Notes under the pieces: model-generated
What the model was told of the DNA's origin: nothing
The model's database searches: none
Seen by the model: only the letters and a program-made list of their open reading frames with translations
Program-made: the position numbers and the translations under genes
Source of the DNA: Pseudomonadota bacterium
Lineage (GTDB): Bacteria > Desulfobacterota > WTBG01 > CAIYCZ01
DNA: 8,788 nt
NCBI GenBank assembly: GCA_026388865.1
Contig: JAPLIX010000309.1
Location: forward strand, 1-8,788
Direction of reading: 5' to 3'
Part shown: one piece after another, positions 1 to 6,663 of the stretch
Layout: every line of letters begins with the position of its first letter
Position numbering within the stretch: the first letter of the stretch is position 1

Positions 1-221
1 CCTCATTCCTCGTGATTTCGCGCGCCTTGCATCTGAATGTTTTTGACCAGCCTGTGAAAAACCACTTTTTCAACAACCTGATAGTCACGAGCCACGAATT
101 TATAGTCTTTTGCGCTGTATCAAATACGGCAAAATTATGCTACAAACAATACTGCTTTGATTTACCTTATCGAGTTAAAAAGTGCAAGAGTGAAATCAGC
201 TCTATCAACCAGGCGCACCGC
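1..221. other. AT-rich leader upstream of the helicase gene
   Basis: No gene is supported here. The helicase frame is open back to a GTG at 12, but codon composition is AT-rich and unlike the gene body. An imperfect inverted repeat, CTGTAT-CAA-ATACGG (115-129), resembles a LexA-type operator but has a 3-base centre instead of 4. Several -35-like TTGACC/TTGCGC hexamers occur, none paired with a convincing -10. The promoter of the helicase gene probably lies here, but I cannot fix it. Confidence 0.4.
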
Positions 222-2183
222 ATGCGTTTTTCAAAAACAGATACCGTTACCCTTGAGGAAATTTTTAGTGAACAGGGACTGTTAGCTGCAGCCCTGCCGA
301 CGTTTGACTTTCGTCCCGGCCAGCTCAATTTTGCCCGTGCCGTACCGCAGGCAATAGAGCGCCGGCATTTTCTGCTCGCGGAGGCAGGCACCGGAACAGG
401 CAAGACCCTTGCCTATCTTATCCCGGCACTGCTGAGCAGAAAGAAAGTGGTGGTGTCCACCGGCACCAAAACGCTGCAGGAGCAGGTGTTCTATAAAGAC
501 ATCCGGTTTCTGAAAGATCTGCTCCCGGCTTCATTCACCGCTGCGCTTATGAAGGGAAGAGCAAACTATCTCTGCCTGCGAAAATTCAGGCAGTTTCAAA
601 AGCAGCCGCTGTTTGATTTTGTGGACGAGGCGAAATTCTTTGAGCAGATAGCTGCATGGGCGCATACGACGACGACCGGTGACCGCGCCGAAATCAGCGG
701 CCTTCCTGATGCCTATCCGCCGTGGGACCGGATATCGTCACACCGGGATACCTGCTCGGGCCCGAAATGCCCGCTGTACAAGGAGTGCTTTGTCACGCTG
801 ATGCGGCAGCGTGCGGCCAAAGCTGACGTGATTGTGGTCAACCATCACCTGTTCATGACGGATGTTATTATCCGCAGCGCCGGCTTCGGCGAGATAGTGC
901 CGGAATATGACGTCATCATTTTTGATGAAGCCCACCAGCTCGAAGCAGTTGCCACCCAGCACCTGGGACTCACCGTTTCCCATTACCGCATTGAAGAGCT
1001 GGTCAGGGACACCCAGCGGGAGCTGGCCTCTGCCGGAGCAGAGCTAGCTAAGTCGCTCGCTAAATTCATGACCGCGCTGCTGGCATGCTCGCAGGAATTC
1101 TTCAACCGTTTCTGCCGGGGGCTCGAGAGCTATAGAATACGCGAAGAGCATCTTGCCCCGCCGGTATGGGATGCGTGTGAGACCTTGAAAGACAACCTGG
1201 GCGTCCTGGGCAGCCGCATTGACAGCCTGCAGAAGAAGACCGATGAGCTTGAAATCTGCCGCTCCCGGGCGCAGCTCATCATTGGGGAGCTGGAAGCAGT
1301 TCTTGAGCAGAAAAATCCGGCGCGCGTTTCCTGGTGTGAAATCCGCGGCAGGGCCGCGTTCCTTCACTCCTCTCCGGTTGAGGTGGGGGCGGAATTTGAG
1401 CAGCTGATCTACCCGTACGTTAACACCGTGATATGTACCTCAGCCACGCTTTCCACGGGAGGTAATTTCTCCTATTTCAAGCGGCGGCTGGGCTTGGACC
1501 GGATAGCGCCGCCGGAGGAGATCATGGAGCCGTCCCATTTTGATTTTTCCTCCCAGGCGCTCCTCTACCTGCCGGATAACATCCCGGCCCCGGACAGCGC
1601 CGAGTTTATTGCCCGCGCTGCCGGTCACTTGGAGACCCTGGTAACACTCAGCAGAGGACGGGCATTTGTTCTATTTACCAGCTACCGGAACATGGAAGAG
1701 GCTTTTGCGCTGCTGCAGGATCGGCTGCCCTTTACCCTGCTGCTGCAGGGAACAAAACCGCGCTCAGAGCTGCTGCTGCAGTTTAAAGAGGATCTGTCGT
1801 CGGTGCTGTTTGCCACCAGCAGCTTCTGGGAAGGGGTGGACGTGGTGGGAGAAGCGCTCTCCTGCGTGATTATCGATAAGCTGCCCTTTGCCTCACCAGG
1901 CGATCCCCTGGTTGAGGCGCGCATTGAGAGACTTACCGCAGCAGGGGAAAACCCCTTTCTCAGCTATCAGGTGCCGCAGGCGATTATCGCCTTGCGCCAG
2001 GGGTTTGGCCGGCTCATCCGCAGCAGGAATGACCGGGGCATTCTCTGCATCCTGGACCGGCGCATCCATACCCGCAGTTATGGAAAGCTCTTTTTGCAGA
2101 GCCTCCCCCCCTGTCCGGTTACTAATAGCATCGCTGCGGTGAAGCAGTTTATAGAGCAGGAAAACTGTGCCGCTGAATGCTGA
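222..2183 (+). CDS. yoaA: ATP-dependent DNA helicase, XPD-like, YoaA/DinG family
   Basis: A superfamily 2 iron-sulfur DNA helicase of 653 residues from the ATG at 222, close to the roughly 636 residues of E. coli YoaA. Visible in order: an RPGQ element near residues 31-34; Walker A GTGTGKT at 56-62; four probable FeS ligands C118, C178, C183 and C189; NHHLF at 207-211; DEAH box at 235-238; TSATLS near 406-411; SSFWEGVD at 533-540; and motif VI QGFGRLIR at 593-600. No DnaQ-type exonuclease domain is fused in front. The family unwinds 5'-3' on single-stranded DNA tails or forks and acts in repair of stalled replication. The frame stays open upstream to a GTG at 12, but those 70 codons are AT-rich and resemble no family N-terminus, while the ATG at 222 gives the usual YoaA-like start before RPGQ. 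The ribosome site is weak (AGG near 211). Similarity is closer to YoaA than to E. coli DinG; the symbol is by family resemblance. Confidence 0.93.
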   Translation: MRFSKTDTVTLEEIFSEQGLLAAALPTFDFRPGQLNFARAVPQAIERRHFLLAEAGTGTGKTLAYLIPALLSRKKVVVSTGTKTLQEQVFYKDIRFLKDLLPASFTAALMKGRANYLCLRKFRQFQKQPLFDFVDEAKFFEQIAAWAHTTTTGDRAEISGLPDAYPPWDRISSHRDTCSGPKCPLYKECFVTLMRQRAAKADVIVVNHHLFMTDVIIRSAGFGEIVPEYDVIIFDEAHQLEAVATQHLGLTVSHYRIEELVRDTQRELASAGAELAKSLAKFMTALLACSQEFFNRFCRGLESYRIREEHLAPPVWDACETLKDNLGVLGSRIDSLQKKTDELEICRSRAQLIIGELEAVLEQKNPARVSWCEIRGRAAFLHSSPVEVGAEFEQLIYPYVNTVICTSATLSTGGNFSYFKRRLGLDRIAPPEEIMEPSHFDFSSQALLYLPDNIPAPDSAEFIARAAGHLETLVTLSRGRAFVLFTSYRNMEEAFALLQDRLPFTLLLQGTKPRSELLLQFKEDLSSVLFATSSFWEGVDVVGEALSCVIIDKLPFASPGDPLVEARIERLTAAGENPFLSYQVPQAIIALRQGFGRLIRSRNDRGILCILDRRIHTRSYGKLFLQSLPPCPVTNSIAAVKQFIEQENCAAEC

Positions 2184-2400
2184 CGGGCGGTATCAATGGA
2201 ATCCGGCCGGCATCCGGCAGCGTATACAAAACTGCAGGACTTCCCCCAAAATGAAGGCGTAGAAAACCAGCAAACGGCATGACCGCAGTGAAAGGATAGG
2301 ATCGAGCAGTGGAGCACGAGCGCAGGGGAGTTTTTAACGCCACAGCAATATTCTCATTGGCTTGCGTCACGACCCCGGCGGCGTGCGTATCATGCACGGG

Positions 2401-2419
2401 GTCCCGAAAGCATTCGGGA
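2401..2419. repeat. 19-bp palindromic repeat, copy 1
   Basis: GTCCCGAAAGCATTCGGGA, identical to the sequence at 8431-8449. The core is a perfect 7-bp stem, TCCCGAA/TTCGGGA, around an AGCA loop. It directly abuts another hairpin at 2371-2403. Its presence twice in under 9 kb, both times between genes, points to a dispersed intergenic repeat family rather than a gene-specific site. Confidence 0.75.
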
Positions 2420-2475
2420 ATTCCAGAGCCTTCGACGCAGGGGAATGCCATGGGGTCTGGCAGGAGAGAATTCGC

Positions 2476-2504
2476 TTGACCGTGAAGAAAAAATATTATA
2501 TCAA
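2476..2504 (+). promoter_or_regulatory. Candidate sigma-70-type promoter of lon
   Basis: TTGACC at 2476-2481 (5 of 6 to the -35 consensus) is followed, after 17 bases of A/T-rich DNA, by TATCAA at 2499-2504 (4 of 6 to -10). It lies 57 bases before the lon ATG with no other promoter-like pair closer. I see no CIRCE element and no convincing heat-shock sigma-32 pattern. The overlapping TATATC (2497-2502) with a 15-base spacer is an alternative -10. Confidence 0.35.
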
Positions 2505-2561
2505 TTAGGTTAGCTACCAGTAAACGATGTAATAAAGCCTTTCTGAAAGAGAGAACCAGCT

Positions 2562-4919
2562 ATGGTATTTGGTGCCGAAAAAGATGCCCTCGAGATCCCC
2601 AATGTCCTGCCGCTTCTGCCGGTGCGGGATATCGTGGTCTACTCATATATGTTTCTGCCGCTCTTTGTGGGCAGGGAATCATCCATCATGGCGGTAGAAG
2701 AGGCGATGAAAAAGAACCGCCTGATACTGCTTGCCACCCAGAAAAATCCCGCGGAAGATAATCCCACACCCAATGATATCTATCCGGTGGGCACCGTGGC
2801 GATGATCATGCGCAAGCTGAAGCTCCCGGACAACCGCATCAAGATACTCATCCAGGGGCTGGTCAAGGCCCGCATCAAGAAGTACACCCAGGAATCGCCG
2901 GTATACATGGTAGAGATCGAGAAGATGATTGAACCGGTGTTCGGGGACGTAAGCGTTGAGATAGAGGCGCTGATGCGCAATGTCAAGGAGCAGTGTGAAA
3001 AGATTCTGTCCCTCAAGGGGCTGATATCGTCGGAGATACTGGAGATACTGGAAAATGTGAACGACCCGGGGAGGCTTGCGGACCTGGTCGCCTCCAACCT
3101 GAAATTGAACATCGAGGAGTCACAGCGCATCCTTGAGATCGTTGATCCGGTGGTGCGGATGAAAAAGGTGCATGAACATCTCACCAAAGAGCTTGAGCTC
3201 TCCACCATGCAGGCCAAAATCCAGTCTCAGGCCAAAGAGGAGATGTCCAAGACCCAGCGCGAGTATTTTCTCCGCGAGCAGCTGCGCGCCATTAAGTCAG
3301 AGCTCGGGGACCTGGATGACAAGGCCCAGGAGATAAACGAGTTCTCGCAGAAAATTGAAAAGGCAAAGATGCCGCCTGATGCGGAAAAAGAGTCGCGCAA
3401 GCAGCTGAGCCGTCTCGAGCAGATGCACCCTGATTCTGCTGAAGCATCTATTGTGCGCACCTATCTTGACTGGATGATTGACGTGCCCTGGAGCATTTCC
3501 ACCAAAGATAATCTTGATATCAAAAAAGCCAAGCGCGTGCTTGATGAAGACCACTACGACCTGGACAAAGTGAAAGAGCGCATCCTGGAATACCTGTCGG
3601 TGAGGAAACTGAAAAAGAAGATGAAGGGGCCCATCCTCTGTTTTGTGGGACCTCCGGGGGTGGGAAAGACCTCGCTCGGTAAATCCATTGCTCGGGCTCT
3701 GGGGCGCAAGTTTGTGCGCATATCGCTCGGCGGCATCCGCGATGAAGCGGAAATCAGGGGCCACCGCCGCACCTACATTGGCGCGCTTCCTGGCAGAATT
3801 ATACAGGGCCTTAAGCAGGCGGGGACCAACAACCCGATCTTCATGATGGATGAGATTGACAAGGTCGGTACTGATTTCCGCGGCGACCCTTCTGCGGCGC
3901 TGCTTGAAGTGCTTGACCCGGAACAGAATTTTGCGTTCAGCGACCATTATTTAAATATTGCCGTTGATCTCTCCAATGTCCTGTTCATCACCACCGCAAA
4001 CCTGGCTGACCCGATTCTGCCGGCGCTGAAAGACCGCATGGAGACTATCGAGCTTTCGGGGTACACTGATGAAGAGAAGCTGAAAATCACCCGGCAGTTC
4101 ATATTTCCGCGGCAGCTGGAGGAAAACGGTATCACGGCAAAGGATTTGGATATATCCGACGAGGCGATACTTGCGGTCATCAACCAGTACACGATGGAGG
4201 CCGGGCTGCGCAATCTGGAGCGGGAGATCGGCAGTATCTGCCGCAAAACCGCCCGCAGCATCGCCGAAGGCAAAACGGAAAAAACAAAAATTTCGCGCAG
4301 CAGCCTGCATAAATTCCTGGGTGCGCCCAAGCGCCTGCCCGAGGAGGGACAGGAGACCCATGAAGTGGGCATCGCAACCGGTCTTGCCTGGACGCAGGCC
4401 GGGGGAGATATCCTCTACATCGAGGCGGCCATTTTGACCGGCAAGGGCGGCCTGGTCCTTACCGGATCGCTGGGCGATGTGATGAAGGAGTCCGCGCAAG
4501 CCGCCCTCTCCTACACGCGCTCCCGGGCAAAGGGTCTCGGCATCAATGAAAACTTTTTTGAAAAGCATGACATCCATGTCCATGTACCGGCCGGCGCCAT
4601 ACCCAAAGACGGGCCATCTGCCGGCGTAACCATGGCAGTGGCATTAATATCAGCGCTGACCAGGCTTCCGGTAAGCAAGGATGTGGCCATGACCGGCGAG
4701 ATTACGCTGCGCGGCAGGGTGCTGCCGGTGGGAGGACTCAAGGAAAAGTCTCTTGCCGCCCTGCGCCAGAATATTAAAACCATTATCATCCCCGAGCGCA
4801 ACCGCAAAGACCTTGAGGACATTCCCCAGACCATCCGCAACAAGGTCAACTATGTTTTTGCCCGTCACATGGATGATATACTCGACATAGCGCTGATGAA
4901 AAACCGTCGCCCCCGCTGA
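2562..4919 (+). CDS. lon: ATP-dependent Lon protease (LonA)
   Basis: Cytoplasmic ATP-dependent serine protease that degrades misfolded and regulatory proteins as a homohexamer. The 785 residues match the roughly 784 of E. coli Lon. Domains in order: N-terminal substrate-binding domain (about 10-205, opening with LPLLPVRD), a helical coiled region (about 205-300), the AAA+ module with Walker A GPPGVGKT at 363-370, Walker B FMMDEID at 427-433, sensor-1 N480 and AGLRNLER at 547-554, then the protease domain with S686 in PKDGPSAG and K729 in GGLKEK as the Ser-Lys dyad (43 residues apart, as in E. coli). The start is preceded by an AGAGAG stretch at proper distance. The last residues, MKNRRPR, are basic and may be read from out-of-frame thiL sequence, because the thiL 5' end appears to be lost at this junction. 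Likely first gene of a lon-thiL-larB-larC unit. Confidence 0.98.
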   Translation: MVFGAEKDALEIPNVLPLLPVRDIVVYSYMFLPLFVGRESSIMAVEEAMKKNRLILLATQKNPAEDNPTPNDIYPVGTVAMIMRKLKLPDNRIKILIQGLVKARIKKYTQESPVYMVEIEKMIEPVFGDVSVEIEALMRNVKEQCEKILSLKGLISSEILEILENVNDPGRLADLVASNLKLNIEESQRILEIVDPVVRMKKVHEHLTKELELSTMQAKIQSQAKEEMSKTQREYFLREQLRAIKSELGDLDDKAQEINEFSQKIEKAKMPPDAEKESRKQLSRLEQMHPDSAEASIVRTYLDWMIDVPWSISTKDNLDIKKAKRVLDEDHYDLDKVKERILEYLSVRKLKKKMKGPILCFVGPPGVGKTSLGKSIARALGRKFVRISLGGIRDEAEIRGHRRTYIGALPGRIIQGLKQAGTNNPIFMMDEIDKVGTDFRGDPSAALLEVLDPEQNFAFSDHYLNIAVDLSNVLFITTANLADPILPALKDRMETIELSGYTDEEKLKITRQFIFPRQLEENGITAKDLDISDEAILAVINQYTMEAGLRNLEREIGSICRKTARSIAEGKTEKTKISRSSLHKFLGAPKRLPEEGQETHEVGIATGLAWTQAGGDILYIEAAILTGKGGLVLTGSLGDVMKESAQAALSYTRSRAKGLGINENFFEKHDIHVHVPAGAIPKDGPSAGVTMAVALISALTRLPVSKDVAMTGEITLRGRVLPVGGLKEKSLAALRQNIKTIIIPERNRKDLEDIPQTIRNKVNYVFARHMDDILDIALMKNRRPR

Positions 4920-5841
4920 CATCCTCAAGGGCATTGGTGATGACGCGGCCGTCATAGCTATAGATAAAAACCGGCGCCTGCTCTTCACCACCGACACCCT
5001 CGTCGAAAGCATCCACTTTGAAACCTCCTTTATCCCGCCCTATCTGCTGGGGAAAAAAAGTCTCGCGGTAAACTTAAGTGACATTGCGGCCATGGGCGGC
5101 ACGCCGCGCTGCTTTGTTGTTTCCCTATCCATCCCGCCGGGCATTTCCTACGCGTTCATTAAAAAACTCTATGCTGGGATCTACGCGCAAGCGAAAAAAT
5201 TTGGCGTCAGCCTGGTTGGCGGAGATACCACTGCTGCGCCGGATAAGCTTGTTATAACCATCAGCCTTCTGGGCACGGCACGCGCGAATGAGGTCATCTA
5301 TCGCCGCGGTGCCCGCAAAGGGGACGCCATTTATGTGACCGGGTTTCTCGGCGACTCAGCGCTGGGCCTTGCACTGCTCAAGGAACATAAGGCGGGGTCG
5401 CCAGGGAATCCTCTGCTCAAACAGCATCTTGACCCGGAGCCGCGGGTGGCGGAAGGAAGAGAAATAGCACAGCGCAAGGCTGCCAGCAGCATGATTGATG
5501 TCAGTGACGGCCTGCTTGCCGACCTGCGGCACATCCTTCAAGAGAGCGGTGTCGGCGCGCGGCTGCGGCTTGAGCAGCTGCCGCTCTCTCCCCGCTACCG
5601 GAAAAGCGCGCGGCCCGGCTCAGCCGACTACTATGCTGCGGCGCTGTGCGGCGGCGAAGACTATGAGCTTTTGTTTACCGTGCCGCCGGAAAAAGAAAAA
5701 ACCATTACCGCGCTGAGAAAAATGTTCAGTATTCCGCTGACCCGGATCGGAGAAGTGACTGGAAACAGGGGCGAGCTGAAAATTTTTGATGAAAGCGGCC
5801 CGGGAGTTTCGTATAAGAAAGAGGGGTTCACGCACTTTTAA
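4900..5841 (+). CDS. thiL: Thiamine-monophosphate kinase, 5' end missing or broken
   Basis: ThiL phosphorylates thiamine monophosphate to the active diphosphate with ATP and Mg2+. Counting the first in-frame codon after the TGA at 4897 as residue 1, the open stretch gives 313 residues: GIGDDAAV at 11-18, TTDT at 30-33, NLSD at 58-61, GGDT at 107-110, IDVSDG at 199-204, CGGEDYELLF at 250-259 and a typical GF-x-HF C-terminus. All core metal and ATP motifs are therefore present. There is no ATG, GTG or TTG in frame before the ATG at 5092, and starting there would discard GIGDD and NLSD, so 5092 is not a credible start. The usual N-terminal GEF-x-LI segment, about 15 residues, is absent, and in-frame stops occur at 4888, 4894 and 4897. 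A loss of 3n+2 bases joining the ATG at 4896 to this frame would explain it. Overlaps the lon end; larB follows after 39 bases. The family call is firm; whether it is expressed is not. Confidence 0.85.
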   Translation, partial: KTVAPADILKGIGDDAAVIAIDKNRRLLFTTDTLVESIHFETSFIPPYLLGKKSLAVNLSDIAAMGGTPRCFVVSLSIPPGISYAFIKKLYAGIYAQAKKFGVSLVGGDTTAAPDKLVITISLLGTARANEVIYRRGARKGDAIYVTGFLGDSALGLALLKEHKAGSPGNPLLKQHLDPEPRVAEGREIAQRKAASSMIDVSDGLLADLRHILQESGVGARLRLEQLPLSPRYRKSARPGSADYYAAALCGGEDYELLFTVPPEKEKTITALRKMFSIPLTRIGEVTGNRGELKIFDESGPGVSYKKEGFTHF

Positions 5842-5880
5842 AAATAAGAGTGCGAGAGAAATTCATTAGCGGTTTATGCC

Positions 5881-6633
5881 ATGCAGGAAACAGACATTAA
5901 AAAAGTTTTGCAGCAGGTACAGAACGGCAGGCTGACGGTTGATAAAGCAGTTGAGCGCCTGCGCGACCTGCCGTTTGAAGACCTCGGGTTTGCCCACATA
6001 GACCATCACCGGCCGCTGCGGCAGGGATTTCCCGAGGTGATCTGGGGTGAAGGTAAATCCGCCGGGCAGATTACAGCGATTATAAAAAACATGTATGCAA
6101 AAAAATATCCGATCCTTACCACCAGAATTGACCCGAAGAAAGCTGCGCAGATAAAAAAAGTTTTTCCTCGGGCCACCTACTATCCGCAATCGCGGGTGCT
6201 GACCGTGGTGCAGGGAACGATTAAAGAAAAAGGCAGGGGCCTGATTCTGGTTATTTCTGCCGGCACCTCGGATATCCCGGTGGCTGAAGAAGCGTTCCTA
6301 ACCGCCCGGATTATGGGCAATCGAGTTGAGTATCTCTATGATGTCGGCGTTGCCGGCCTTCACCGGCTCATGAGCCGGAAGGATAAACTGTTCAGCGCCA
6401 ATGTCCTCATCGTGGTGGCCGGCATGGAGGGAGCGCTGCCGAGCGTGGTGGGCGGCCTGGTTTCGCGCCCGGTCATAGCTGTCCCCACCAGCATCGGCTA
6501 TGGCTCAAGCTTTGGCGGCATTACCGCGCTGCTGGGCATGCTTAACTCGTGCGCGTCAGGGGTTGCCGTGGTGAACATTGACAACGGCTTTGGCGCCGGC
6601 TATGTGGCAAGCCTTATCAACCGGGGTGAATAA
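5881..6633 (+). CDS. larB: Nickel-pincer cofactor biosynthesis protein LarB
   Basis: LarB carboxylates the pyridinium ring of nicotinic acid adenine dinucleotide and releases AMP, giving pyridinium-3,5-biscarboxylate mononucleotide, the first step toward the nickel-pincer nucleotide used by lactate racemase LarA and relatives. The 250 residues are of normal length. Family marks: EDLGFAHIDHHRPLRQGFPEV near 33-53, SAGTSD at 126-131, YDVGVAGLHRL at 153-163, GMEGALPSVVGG at 181-192, VPTSIGYG at 201-208 and NSC at 222-224. C224 corresponds to the catalytic cysteine described for L. plantarum LarB. The C-terminal half is the PurE-like (AIR carboxylase) domain. The ATG lies 39 bases after thiL with only a distant GAGAG as ribosome site, so coupling to upstream translation is possible. 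The stop TAA directly abuts the ATG of larC, so the two enzymes are translationally linked. Confidence 0.95.
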   Translation: MQETDIKKVLQQVQNGRLTVDKAVERLRDLPFEDLGFAHIDHHRPLRQGFPEVIWGEGKSAGQITAIIKNMYAKKYPILTTRIDPKKAAQIKKVFPRATYYPQSRVLTVVQGTIKEKGRGLILVISAGTSDIPVAEEAFLTARIMGNRVEYLYDVGVAGLHRLMSRKDKLFSANVLIVVAGMEGALPSVVGGLVSRPVIAVPTSIGYGSSFGGITALLGMLNSCASGVAVVNIDNGFGAGYVASLINRGE

Positions 6634-6663
6634 ATGAAATGTCTTTATTTTGACTGTTTTGCC
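6634..6663 (+). pseudogene. larC: True start of larC, out of frame with the gene body
   Basis: ATG at 6634 immediately follows the larB stop (TAAATG) and is preceded by GGGGTGA (6623-6629), a good ribosome site. It encodes MKCLYFDCFA, the standard beginning of LarC proteins. The next residues should be a GISGD-type motif but are not; this frame continues as unrelated sequence to a TGA at 6790. The body of larC resumes in the next frame at about 6662. The join therefore marks a frame break with lost codons. Confidence 0.85.

Larger units (their letters stand above)
2184..2561. other. Hairpin-rich spacer between helicase gene and lon
   Basis: This 378-base gap has no credible gene. A 100-codon reverse-strand reading frame (2149-2451) covers much of it but resembles no family I know and runs through two palindromes. 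Visible structures: GACCC/GGGTC (2371-2375 with 2399-2403) enclosing CGTGC/GCACG (2382-2386 with 2394-2398), followed at once by the 18-base palindrome at 2402-2419 and a GGAATTCC at 2417-2424. CCAGA/TCTGG (2423-2427 with 2456-2460) could add another stem. None is followed by a T-run, so they are not intrinsic terminators on the + strand. The last 90 bases are AT-rich and probably hold the lon promoter. Confidence 0.5.

Noticed and set aside
12..221. 70-residue N-terminal extension of the helicase from a GTG
   Set aside because: AT-rich composition unlike the gene body and no similarity to family N-termini; the ATG at 222 gives the normal length.
1710..1781. Three CTGCTGCAG repeats in the helicase gene
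   Set aside because: They simply encode Leu-Leu-Gln runs with preferred codons inside a conserved region.
2149..2451. 100-codon reverse-strand frame across the spacer after the helicase gene
   Set aside because: It overlaps the helicase end, runs through two palindromes, has no ribosome site and resembles no protein family I know.
3297..3947. 216-codon reverse-strand frame inside lon
   Set aside because: It is the antisense shadow of the conserved Lon AAA+ region; the + strand carries all Lon motifs.
5092..5841. thiL starting at the in-frame ATG 5092
   Set aside because: It would drop GIGDDAAV, TTDT and NLSD, all encoded in the same frame just upstream, so the coding sequence clearly begins earlier.
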